Below are positions 20,957 through 29,772 of a DNA stretch of 29,772 nt, piece after piece. Below the pieces are notes generated by a model. That model did not search any database and was not told the origin of the DNA. It saw nothing but the letters and a program-made list of their open reading frames with translations. The stretch is from Mnemiopsis leidyi (Eukaryota > Ctenophora > Tentaculata > Lobata > Bolinopsidae): assembly GCA_000226015.1 (NCBI GenBank), contig JH153568.1, positions 49,154 through 78,925 on the forward strand, written 5' to 3'. The translations under genes were made by a program, and so were the position numbers. Each line of letters starts with the position of its first letter. Within the stretch, counting starts at the first letter, position 1.

Positions 20957-21577
20957 ATGACGGAATCAGAGCACAGGACCGGCGGAGCCGGACCGCCGCC
21001 TGGCGAAACAACCGACAACTTCGAGTGCAACATCTGTCTAGACACGGCCCGGGACGCAGTTATCAGTTTATGCGGACACTTGTTTTGTTGGCCCTGCCTG
21101 CACCGTTGGCTGGAAGTAGGTAACGATCAGATGAGAACTGAGGGCTCGTTATGTCCGGTGTGTAAGGCTGGGATCAGCAAGGAGAATATTATCCCGGTTT
21201 ACGGACGAGGGGGCAGCAGGGAGGATCCCCGGAGCAAGACACCACCTCGACCCCAGGGCCAGAGACCCACCCCTGAGCGGCAGCCCAACCGAGGGGGACT
21301 TGGTTTCGGAGAGGGGTTCACTTTGTCGTTTGGGATCGGAGCTTTCCCCTTCAGCTTCCTGGCTACCTCGTTTGGGGGTGCTGGATTCACGGATGGTAAC
21401 AACAACGGCAACAACAATGCTAACAACAACAACAATATGAACAATCCGAACAACCCTGCCTTTGGAAACTTTCCCCAGTTTAACCCGAACAGATATCAGA
21501 ATCCGGAGGATAGATTCCTGTCTCAGCTTTTTGCGTGGTGCGCAATACTTTTTGTCCTGTGGATAGTTTTTACGTGA
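20957..21577 (+). CDS. RNF185: RNF185/RNF5-type RING E3 ubiquitin ligase, intronless
   Basis: This is a membrane-anchored E3 ligase of the endoplasmic reticulum, acting in ER-associated degradation; vertebrate RNF185 also affects mitochondrial proteins. The 206-aa frame (192 in human) has a C3HC4 RING at residues 24-69 (C24, C27, C39, H41, C44, C47, C66, C69) with the family hallmark ISLCGHLFCWPCLHRWL. A Pro/Arg-rich linker follows (about 88-112), then a first hydrophobic segment FTLSFGIGAFPFSFLA (121-136), a long Asn-rich insert (about 148-166), and a C-terminal membrane segment (about 188-205) ending IVFT. The GTG 21 nt upstream keeps the frame open, but ATG 20957 is the natural start. Vertebrate RNF185 has several introns and this copy has none, so a retrocopy or intron loss is likely. 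RNF5 is the alternative name, but the FSFGIGAFPF-like segment favours RNF185. Confidence 0.93.
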   Translation: MTESEHRTGGAGPPPGETTDNFECNICLDTARDAVISLCGHLFCWPCLHRWLEVGNDQMRTEGSLCPVCKAGISKENIIPVYGRGGSREDPRSKTPPRPQGQRPTPERQPNRGGLGFGEGFTLSFGIGAFPFSFLATSFGGAGFTDGNNNGNNNANNNNNMNNPNNPAFGNFPQFNPNRYQNPEDRFLSQLFAWCAILFVLWIVFT

Positions 21578-21954
21578 CAGAACCTATTATCTTTGCACGT
21601 GTAATTGGGGTGGGAACTTCTGTTTGCACGTCAAAATGCTTAATTGTGCGTAATCAAAACGTGCACCTGCCCACTTATCGTTGCCTTGCTTCCTCAGATT
21701 CAGATCCTGACAACTTTTCAATGTGCTATGACATGTGAATTCAGTGTGCTCTTTTATAAATTGTTTCAGTGCAACAGTCCCTCAACCTTTTTTCATCGGG
21801 TTTCAACTTTACAGCTTGAATTTGATTACCAAACGCATTTGATGTAGCAAAGCATGTTTTTAGCTGTAGGTATCATAATTTATTTTGATCGGTATGTGTG
21901 AGAGTTTTTCTCCAGGAAATTTGTTTAAATTCGGGAGCATTATTTTGAAGTACA

Positions 21955-22025
21955 ATGCACAAACTTGTTATTCACTAACTTGGTACAAACTCGTTGTGCA
22001 CAAATTTGTTGTGCACAAACTTGAC
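21955..22025. repeat. TTGTGCACAAACTTG-type short repeat in RNF185 3' UTR
   Basis: Four diverged copies of a motif close to GTGCACAAACTTGTT stand in a row. GTGCAC is palindromic, so the RNA could fold locally. Confidence 0.5.
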
Positions 22026-22193
22026 TTACTGACAACAGTTTTTGTGAATTTTTATTTATGTTAAATAATTTTTTAATGTTTTCTATACCGTACATGCACA
22101 GCCGAGCTGCTAAACTTGAAAGCAATTTGTTTTATTACATATCGTGAATATTGCAAAGTTTGAATGAATCAGATCTAGCCAATTACCTAAACT

Positions 22194-22199
22194 AATAAA
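22194..22199 (+). terminator. Probable poly(A) signal of the RNF185-like gene
   Basis: AATAAA about 617 nt after the RNF185-like stop and 160 nt before the selenoprotein T ATG. It is the first canonical hexamer downstream of the stop that I found. Confidence 0.5.
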
Positions 22200-22358
22200 C
22201 CCGATTAAATCAAAGAAACTTAAATTTCGCGTGATATTGATAACACTAACTAATAGTTTGACCAGATAAGGTTACGACGAGACATAATCAAATCATAAGA
22301 TAATTAACTCTAAACTTTTCAAGGTGATGTAGTGCTCCCTCTCCCTACAAATTCTACA

Positions 22359-24965
22359 ATGGAGGGTCGAGTGGCGATGATGGGAGCTGCGTTCGTAGCT
22401 TACCTAGCCGTCATGACTGTGGTAGACCTAGCAGCGAACTCCAGTTCAGGAGCAGCTGCTCAGAGTAAGGAGACAGAGGAAACAGTAAAAGCTGGAAAAA
22501 GTTCGATGTTTACTGCTCCTAATGTTAAAGTTCTCTACTGTATTAGCTGAGGGTGAGTCTTGTTCGTGTTTCTTTCAAGTTCTTTACAATTTTCATGGCC
22601 TTGTGATTTAAACTTTTCAAGCGTTATCGCCCAAATGTTAAACTTAATCCAGCATACATACGGCCAAAAAAGTTTTGTTTCATTATTTTTTATTATTTTC
22701 CAGTGTTCGTCGGGTGTTTCACATATAAATTACAAGATTAGTGAGATGATTTATGAGATTAGTGCAACTCACCACGGCATACCACTGCTATTTTTCACGT
22801 CATTTCTTTAAATTGTTTTAGTCATTGAATCACAGTTTCTCTGCGTCATGGCAGGATGTATCACCACAATCAGCGATGTCACAACTCATGTGTCAATGAC
22901 TTGATAAAAATTTGCGCCTTTTGAACTACAAGAAGCTTGATACGTCTACATGACATATGAGACGCTTAAAATGGAAATGACAGGGTTTCAGCGTCTCAGA
23001 TTTCTTCTGAAGCCATCTCTTATGTACAAAATACAGATTCTGTCTAATAGGGTCGCCTAGCGACCAATAACTTAACAGTTCACTTCATAGTAAGCTACGA
23101 AATTCACGGACTTACGAAGCTTATTGTGAGAACTTAACATGTAAATAAGGAGCTATTGCGTTCAAAATCGTCACGTTAGCGCTGCTTAGCTTTTTGATAG
23201 ATCGCTCTCTGTTTTGCTTCTCAAACTGCTTTAAATAATATAGTATCCGTCTTGCAAAAATCACTATTGCTGACGGCAGAATTACGAAAGATTGTTGCAA
23301 AAGTGTTAGGATGATAATCCATAAAATAATAAGTTTGCCTCTAACAAGATAAAGTGTGATGGAGGTTTTAAATCAAGTTTGGTGCTGATTGCTGAACGCA
23401 CGATTTGGCTTTGTTTTAGTCAATTAAGCCACGAGATGTAACTCAAGGGCGTCATGGATTGTATTTGGTCTAGGAGAATGATTACTACTGTAGAATGAAA
23501 TTTTTGTATTTGATGCAATCTCTGTGTGTGTCAAATGTAACACGTTAATTCACTTGTATAACAGAACAGAGCTTATGTGTAAATTTATATGTTTATATGT
23601 CTTCAGCTTGGCTGGCAGTTCGTTTGTCTTTATATTCCTGGAAATTAGTTTGCCTTCAATTTGTCTAGAAGTTAGTCTTACTTCTGTTTGCTTGGCAGTT
23701 AGTTTGTCTTCAGTTGGTATGACAGTTATAGTTTGTCGTCAGTTTGTCGAGTAGTAAGTAAGTCTTCAGCTTGTCTGGCAGTTAGTTTGTCTCCAGTTTG
23801 GCTGGTTATTAGTTTGACTTCAGTTTTGCTGGCAGTCTATTCTAAACTTTTAGTGGCACTTAATTTGTCTTCAGTTTGGCTGGCACTTAATTCGTCATCA
23901 GTTTGGCTGACATCTAGTTTGGCTTGCAGTAACAGTTCGTCTTTTAAGATCATCATAACATCACTACAGACATACAATTTCGTGTCTGTTTACAATGCAC
24001 TTATTATAAAGCGTAATAGTAACAGGAAGTTAAGTAAGCATATAAGTCGCATCATTCATCAAATGTAAGCACACTCTTTTTATATAATCCATTCTTTGTT
24101 ACAGTAGTTAAATAAAAGTTGAGATCGATAGACAGCAGGATGTTCTTATTGACCTTACAATGGCGAATTTGATGTTGGCGTCTAAAAATATTCAAAAAAT
24201 ACTGTTAGGCATTGCACTTTGTTAACATTGTCCTGCTTTCGTCATAATTGCTGTGAAATATTTACTTAGACATGTATTGTTCTCTATCTGCTTAGTGCAG
24301 CGGCTTAATGATAGTGTAGTAATATCAACTAAGTTTTGAAAGTTAGGGAGTTTCATTTGGTATTGAGAAGCCCCCGAAATCCATCCATAAGGCATACATC
24401 CATTAACCTATCCATCCATCCATCCATCCATCGATCGATCCATCCATCCATCCATCCATCCATCCAGTCACTCCGTCGTCCATCAATCCAGTCAACTAAC
24501 GACCCCCTCTCCAGGTACAAGAACACATTCCAGGCTGTCAAGCAGAACCTCCAAGCTCGACACCCTGGTCTGATCTGCGAGGGGGACAACTTCCCCGCCA
24601 CACCACTTAAACAATTCGTCGCTAAAACCCTCTTCTACGTCCGCATGGGCGTTCTTCTGATCATGTTGACCGGTACTAAGTTGTTTGACATGTTCGGAGT
24701 ACCGGTACCGGAGTGGTACACTGGACTCCAGGAGAACAAGATGATGGCAATGGTCGGAGTCTTCTTCATGGGAAACATGGTGGAGTCCAGCTTGTTGTCT
24801 TCCGGTGCCTTCGAAGTCAGCGTCAACGGTGAAATGGTATGGAGTAAGATGGAAACTGGTTATTTACCAAGTTTGGAACACCTTATTTCTTTAATTGAAG
24901 ATAAGTTGGGAGCGGGTGCCCAACAGTTTACCCCAGATTTTGAGAGTTTAGGAGGTGCTTTGTAG
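22359..24965 (+). CDS. SELENOT: Selenoprotein T, two exons, in-frame UGA = selenocysteine
   Basis: Selenoprotein T is a thioredoxin-like ER membrane oxidoreductase. Exon 1 is 22359-22552 and exon 2 is 24515-24965, with donor GG|GTGAGT and acceptor CCAG|G. The product is 214 aa with Sec at 64 (human 195 aa). Residues 1-26 look like a signal peptide or membrane anchor. The redox motif is C61-I-S-U64 followed by G65-Y66, formed exactly across the splice junction; human has CVSUGY. Exon 2 gives a hydrophobic segment (about 104-118), [13 protein letters not shown], and the conserved [25 protein letters not shown] (161-185, quoted in parts: [22 protein letters not shown]). The ATG has a strong context (A at -3, G at +4). 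Conventional ORF finding cuts this gene in two at the TGA. The UGA lies 2 nt from an exon junction, so failure to insert Sec should trigger nonsense-mediated decay. Confidence 0.95.
22548..22550 (+). other. Selenocysteine codon (TGA)
   Basis: In-frame TGA after TGT-ATT-AGC gives C-I-S-U. It is conserved in position with the CxxU of the SELENOT family, and coding homology continues past it in exon 2. The SECIS at 25626-25670 supports recoding. Confidence 0.93.
23600..23945. repeat. Diverged minisatellite in SELENOT intron
   Basis: Roughly a dozen units of about 27-29 bp, consensus near GGCAGTTAGTTTGTC followed by TTCAGTTTGGCT. Copies differ by substitutions and small indels. The array keeps one frame open over long stretches, producing repetitive V/S/L-rich frames with no coding meaning. 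Confidence 0.8.
24395..24490. repeat. (CATC/ATCC) microsatellite before SELENOT exon 2
   Basis: CATC repeats, interrupted by two CGAT units, run to about 25 nt before the exon 2 acceptor. Being pyrimidine-rich, they may lengthen the polypyrimidine tract. Confidence 0.85.
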
Positions 24966-25034
24966 CACTGATTCTTTTTAGTTTTCAGATGTAGAGAGCC
25001 TTTTGGTTCATAATTTAACTTCTTGTTGAATCTT

Positions 25035-25040
25035 AATAAA
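25035..25040 (+). terminator. Proximal poly(A) signal of SELENOT
   Basis: AATAAA 70 nt after the stop codon. Cleavage here would give an mRNA lacking the SECIS at 25626, unable to insert selenocysteine. Candidate distal signals are ATTAAA at 26301 and AATAAA at 26464. Confidence 0.45.
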
Positions 25041-25568
25041 GTTACCCTTGATTGGCTTTTCTATTATGTTCTGGTTTCCTAGCGTGTTTTGTGCTTTACT
25101 TGAAGGGCAAACTATGTTTATCTATTAAACACTGATGTGATCAGACAAATCAAGTCAAGAATACACTCCTCTACCCTAACAGTTGATTCAGTCTCAATGT
25201 TATAGATTCCTTATACCAACATTTTGATCACAATTTGAGTAGAATATTCAACTTTAAGAGATCTTGATCGAGCTGGCTCGAAAAGACCCTTAGATTAGTA
25301 TTTGTAGCTTTTTCGGACCCCAAAAGTTTCTTGACTTTTGATTAAATTATTGTTTTCCTCGGTTTTTGAGCTTGCATATTTTTGTACGTTGTTGTTTTAT
25401 ATATATCAAATTTCAGCTTTTAAGAGTTTAACGCTGAAGATGATCAATTATTTTTTAAATCCTGTGTTGTGCTTTTCAAGTTCACGCAGTCTAAAATGTT
25501 ATAACGCGTGAGTACACACGCGTATGATCCTATCAGCGCGTGAAAGCTCACGTGAGAGTTTTGGTTTC

Positions 25569-25604
25569 CCGTCGGTCTGCTATGTGGTGTGGCCAGACCG
25601 ACGG
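25569..25604 (+). repeat. Perfect 11-bp hairpin upstream of the SECIS
   Basis: CCGTCGGTCTG (25569-25579) pairs perfectly with CAGACCGACGG (25594-25604) across a 14-nt loop. It ends 21 nt before the SECIS core. A second perfect inverted repeat, ACGCGTG / CACGCGT (25504-25510 and 25517-25523), lies just upstream. Confidence 0.8.
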
Positions 25605-25625
25605 ACGGCAGTTAACTAGTATTTT

Positions 25626-25670
25626 ATGACGGTCTCCCGGTAAACCATATTCTGGGTCGGATGACTTGAT
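25626..25670 (+). promoter_or_regulatory. SECIS element (form 2) of SELENOT
   Basis: The 5' core ATGAC (25626-25630) faces TGAT (25667-25670), giving the non-Watson-Crick quartet U27-U70, G28-A69, A29-G68, C30-U67 (last two digits of position). Helix II pairs 31-34 with 63-66 and 37-41 with 56-60, with two mismatched positions between (35, 36 against 61, 62). AAA sits at 25642-25644, 12 nt after the ATGA, unpaired. A mini-helix above it (CCA 25645-25647 with TGG 25653-25655) makes this a form-2 SECIS, much like that of GPX4. Helix I is weak. It lies about 660 nt after the stop codon. SBP2 would bind the quartet to deliver Sec-tRNA. Confidence 0.8.
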
Positions 25671-26463
25671 GGCATGCCTTGTTGAATGTCGTTTGTGACC
25701 AAAACCTTTGAAATGATCGGGATTGTTTTACTGTCTCTCCTTCAGGTTCATAAATCATGGTGATGATTTTAAACCTATTCTATATTCCAAAATACTTAAT
25801 ACTAACTGCAAACTTCAGATAAATTGTTACTCTTTGACTTATAATGCTCTAAAACTAGAATCAATTTGTGCTTTTGTTTTGTACTGTGGGGCTGAAGTAA
25901 ATTTCGTTTTGCCTGCGGCATTCGAGTAAATGCCCCAATCTTAGGTTTTGCTTTCATCACAGGTTTATATTCATCTGAAGCTATGTTCTTTTCTGATAAG
26001 GATTTTGAAAATTGTTTACCGAACCGAATCATAATGTCAGGAGAATTTTGCTTATATTATTCAACTTTTACTTTTTTAGGGTATCAGTTTTTTCAAATAA
26101 CTAAACCGTGCCAATTCAGCTCAGCAAATGAAAGTATCAGAGAGTGAAGATGTCACGCGTGCTTTCAAAGTCACGTGAACGAATCAGAATGAGTTTCTTG
26201 AACTCCAGACAAGACATCAGATAATTATTAGGATTCTTCAAGTCTTAATGTAAACCTCGGGAAGAAACAGTACGACACCTAAACATTGTTGAACCGTTAA
26301 ATTAAATCTGTATGAACTTTTCAAGGTATGCAATCGAAAAATGTTTTGCATGACATAAATTCTATTAAGATTATTGCTCAGTTAAATGATTATTTACTAG
26401 TATAATGATTATTTTCTAGCATAAAATAGTATTGTGAGATCTTTTGATTCCAATCTGCTGAAT

Positions 26464-26469
26464 AATAAA
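26464..26469 (+). terminator. Possible distal poly(A) signal of SELENOT
   Basis: AATAAA downstream of the SECIS. Either this or ATTAAA at 26301-26306 would give an mRNA that includes the SECIS. No experimental support is visible in the sequence. Confidence 0.35.
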
Positions 26470-29400
26470 TTATCCGGCTAATTCAGTCAGGCGCTTGTGT
26501 ACACATAGGTAGACTGAAAGGCTGACCGAAAAGAGGTCTAAAGGACAAATATTTATCAACCAAATATTGTTCTTTTTTGTCTCAGCCTCGGCATGGTAAC
26601 CGTGATGTGTGCCAACTTATCCATACGTACCATACGTATCTAGGGTAAAAGCATTAGCAATTAGTTACGGGCGTTGCTTTCTACAGGCTATCCTGAAATT
26701 AGAAGTTTACTAACTAATGTCGGCATCCTTCAAATTCCTTCCCAACGTTCACCTTATAGGTTGATCTCTTTAGATTCACCATTTCCTCGTTAACAGCTTA
26801 GAATTCGACCACTAAGTATGATATAGAACACTGCGATGCGTACTATTGCCATCTTATCGATCTTCTTTTAATCTACCTATGTGCACACATGCAGGAATCT
26901 CTAGCATAGCTCCATTGTTCAGTTTGAGATGATATTATCGCATCATCAAACTGAGCTCGATTCTCGTTATCAATAGCGTTCTTATTGAATTGAATTAACA
27001 ACAATTTTTGAATTCAGTAAATGTAATTAATTATGATAACCCTCAGGCACGATGACATAAGGAGCATATACGACAACTTATTCTAAAGGGAAAAGAAGCC
27101 CTGGAACAAAAGACCGCCATCATTTTATAGAACGCGCCCAAATAAATCTAGAAGTTTTGTATAGTAATTCACAATACATGATACTAACTTCAAAAATCAG
27201 AAATCGTTTAATGCCAAGCTTCTCAAGGCATTGGGTGATAAAAAGTCCAGCTGTTAAATTGAACGTTGAAGTGTACGACGCTATGGCGGGGGCGAGAGGA
27301 TGAGTGTAAATTAGTGGTAAGGTATTCGTTGGTACTCCACGTACTGAAATTCAAATTGAAATGCTAAGTTCATCGTACAAAATGAATTTTTAACTTTAAA
27401 TTCACATTTCACTTTCACACACGTTTTTCTTAACAAAAATCTTTGTTCGCTACCAAAATGTTGTTTACTGTTGCTAATATAACATTTTGGTCAATTATTA
27501 TGTAACTCTTTCAATTCTTTGAAAATGAATGAATGAACAACAATAACATGCTATTACTCTAATTAGGACAAAAAATTGTGGGGCAATCTGTTGAGAAGAT
27601 TATACCCGTCTAACGTTCTAACGAACCGTTCAGCTTTGACTTTCAGCTGCGAGAGGCGGGTGTAACCGCGACAAGCAATCCTTTAATGTAAACTTAAAGC
27701 TTGAATTTTCCATAATCAAAATTTCGCATGATTGTAAATTGTAAATAATAGGTTCGAAGGAGGGATTATGGCTGTATAATCGAAATCAAATATCATCGCG
27801 ATAAACCAAGTCTAAATCAATATGATGGAAACAAGGTTTGCTTTGAAATTATAGAGTCTTGCTCGCCAGAATTCTTTTCTCGAAATCTATAATAGTTAGA
27901 AATGAAACTACTCTTTCTAGGAAACTGTTTATAAAATAGCACTATACACTTACAGTTAACCATCCTGGAAAATATTTTACTTGGACTGACCTTTACTTAC
28001 AGTTACAGTTACACTTCTAAATACAACGTCTAAGATTGATACGGAGGTACAGATCATCAGCTTGATTTTGATGAAGAATTTTGTTAACTTGAGTATGTGA
28101 CTTAAAGCTTTAGATACAAACAGAGGGGCCATTCGCGAAGCTACATAAGATGTCCGGTTAAACTAAAACTGGTTAAGTAAGTTTCTTAGATTTAGAATGT
28201 AAAACTTGGAACGACTGGCTATCAATCGAAGAACTATCGCGGCTATCCTAGTAGATTGTAAAAGGACTGGATGTCAATATTGCGCTTAAATCATAATTAT
28301 TGTCGCTGTCTTACGAGTGGCTTGTTGTTAATCTTAATCCAAACTAGTTCTACAAAGCTGCCATGATCAGCTGCTGTCACACCAAATGTCAACGTCATTT
28401 CCGAATTCAGCCTTTCCGAGACTTCTCAGTGATGCCTTCTACTTATAGTTATACAATTACCTGATACCTTCGTCCTCCATTTGTGCACTTTAAATATGAT
28501 ATGTGCCTATAATCAAAACTGCGTCTTAAAAAGTAACGTTGATATCAGATATGGATGCAGATGATACTTGAATTTGAAAGTGGATTGGTTAGTCATGGAA
28601 TTGGAACATCTAAATTTTCGCAGAACTAAGAAAGCGTACTCCATGTCGAGTATTTTAGTCCTTGCCACATGCTACAGTTTTAACACTCCTAGTTTGGTTG
28701 TTTGATGTTCATTCGCATTGTTATGGGATGGAAACCGAAGAAGTCTAAACTTTTGCACCATGCTTCGACATTTCTCAACGACAATTGTGCATACTGGTAT
28801 GTGGCTGGTTATTAGTGGTTTTACCCTTGTCCATTGCAAAGTCATCTGTAAGGATGGACTGCAGAAAAGCTGCCTATTCCCTTTCAATATATACCTAATC
28901 ACCTAAACTCGTCGTATTTAGCTCCTTTTTTTGTAACTTTCAATAATTGTAAATGACAGCAGCTGTTCCCGTATCATGACGGAAAAATCCAAATTCCTCC
29001 GTTAGTTAAGAGAACCGTAATGATCCGAAAATCGTACATTAGCTTTAAATCAAAAGTTTAACTTCAAGTTTATAATAATCAAAGGGAATATAATGTCACG
29101 GTTTTGGTAGTTTGGTACGGATTTTTTTATTTTTCGTGCTTGACGGTTGCTTTTTGATCTTGTCACTTATTTACGGTAACCAATTTGATTTAGACTTGGG
29201 CATCACACGGCATTTTTCACCTCTCGTTTTGGTTGTTGTAATTTTAATTGTGAGTTTGTTATTTTGTAAATTTTAAGTTTGTACTTTTTCTTTACTCTAT
29301 TAGTGCCACACAAATACGTGATAACATCAATAATAACATCTTATCTTATCTCATTCTAATTACAATTGCACACTCATGTGCTTTTAGATACAGTGTTATT

Positions 29401-29772
29401 ACGGTTTAACTTTTTGGTAACACATTTAGATAAAAATCATCATCAGTATTGCGATTGCGTTTTGTGTCAATTTAAATTTTCGTAGCTTGTCAAGCCTTGA
29501 TCAACTTGAGCTCACTATTAGTATTAGTTATTACTACCAAAATCCAAAACTTGGGTGTATGTGACCGCTTTTTAAAGACCCTCGATTAAATCGCTATCAA
29601 AAGTATCGCAGCTTAATAAACAACGTTATCTAAATGCGTTAAAAAGGTGTGATATCGAAAGTTCTGACCGCTATTTCTTAACTCGAAAACGGTCGCTTGC
29701 TTTGGCCGTCACGCCATTTGTCAGTTGTCAGGCTCATCAAATTGTTCGACAAAATTTTCAGCTCAAAGAAAG
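26470..29772. other. Gene-poor terminal stretch
   Basis: I see no exon, RNA gene or known repeat family. Short open frames near 28672-28906 on both strands have no recognisable domain. A small hairpin (TCAGTTTGAGATGAT against ATCATCAAACTGA, 26919-26954) has a 2-nt bulge and an 8-nt loop. Composition is uniformly AT-rich. Confidence 0.45.

Larger units (their letters stand above)
22553..24514 (+). other. SELENOT intron 1 (1.96 kb)
   Basis: Bounded by GTGAGT and CCCTCTCCAG. It holds a 27-29-bp minisatellite and an ATCC microsatellite, described separately. Nothing else gene-like is seen; open frames at 22560-22811 and 23524-24068 are intronic, the latter an artefact of the repeat. Confidence 0.85.

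Noticed and set aside
21199..21453. Minus-strand ORF with poly-L/P stretches
   Set aside because: Antisense of the RNF185-like coding region and its Asn-rich repeat.
23524..24068. Two repetitive ORFs rich in V, S and L
   Set aside because: Produced by the minisatellite in the SELENOT intron; repeat period, not selection, keeps the frame open.
24336..24514. N-terminal extension of the SELENOT exon 2 frame through ATCC repeats
   Set aside because: Encodes an I-H-P-S repeat from a microsatellite. The acceptor at 24514 and the exact CISU-GY join show this part is intronic.
25434..25470. Alternative SECIS start at ATGATCAATT
   Set aside because: No complementary helix II and no opposing GA core at the right distance; the hairpin at 25626 fits all rules better.
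27748..27760. tRNA B-box-like GGTTCGAAGG and similar strings at 6817 and 17551
   Set aside because: No cloverleaf or A box at the required distance; B-box match incomplete.
28672..28906. Overlapping ORFs on both strands
   Set aside because: No domain and no splice context; mutual openness of both strands is common by chance here.
1..29772. CRISPR arrays, bacterial operons, phage or virus genes
   Set aside because: None seen; gene structure is eukaryotic throughout, and tandem arrays lack CRISPR-like unique spacers.

Overview
The window is metazoan nuclear DNA. It has GT-AG introns, coding phases that match across the exons, AATAAA poly(A) signals, a selenoprotein gene with a SECIS element, a 5'-truncated LINE, minisatellites and MITE-like repeats, in a generally AT-rich background. 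The gene set (fatty acyl-CoA reductase, RNF185-type RING ligase, selenoprotein T, a HID1 exon) and the compact but repeat-rich introns suggest a non-vertebrate animal. I cannot name the phylum.

Layout. 0-3.5 kb holds a decayed non-LTR retrotransposon 3' end (about 875-1775) and a dispersed repeat, with no host gene seen. 3.5-15.06 kb is a complete 14-exon fatty acyl-CoA reductase (FAR) gene on the + strand, 517 codons. Intron 7 carries a MITE-like inverted-repeat element. The 4.9-kb intron 8 is crowded: CACGTGACCCC repeats, an AT-rich tandem repeat, an antisense intronless ORF with a NERD-like PD-(D/E)XK nuclease signature, a second copy of the dispersed repeat, a 679-N assembly gap, and an antisense orphan exon of HID1 with intact splice sites. 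Exon 11 begins inside a 42-bp tandem duplication that copies the splice acceptor in frame. Intron 11 is mostly a 19-bp minisatellite.

15.06-20.9 kb has no confident gene. It holds scattered palindromes, a TATA box followed by a GC hairpin, and a cluster of three CACGTG E-boxes with CCAAT boxes about 1.3 kb upstream of the next gene. 20.96-21.58 kb is an intronless RNF185-like RING E3 ligase with an in-frame 10-codon uORF. 22.36-24.97 kb is selenoprotein T in two exons: the in-frame TGA lies in a C-x-x-U motif 2 nt before the exon end, and a form-2 SECIS hairpin sits at 25626-25670 in the 3' UTR. From about 26.5 kb to the end I see no gene.

RNF185 and selenoprotein T are both ER proteins, encoded head-to-tail with only about 160 bp between the putative end of the first transcript and the next ATG. 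FAR is a peroxisomal-membrane enzyme of fatty alcohol and ether-lipid synthesis. I found no clearly new multi-gene system. The most unusual items are the duplicated in-frame splice acceptor in FAR, the antisense orphan HID1 exon, the nested antisense nuclease-like ORF, and the optional early poly(A) signal that would strip the SECIS from selenoprotein T mRNA.
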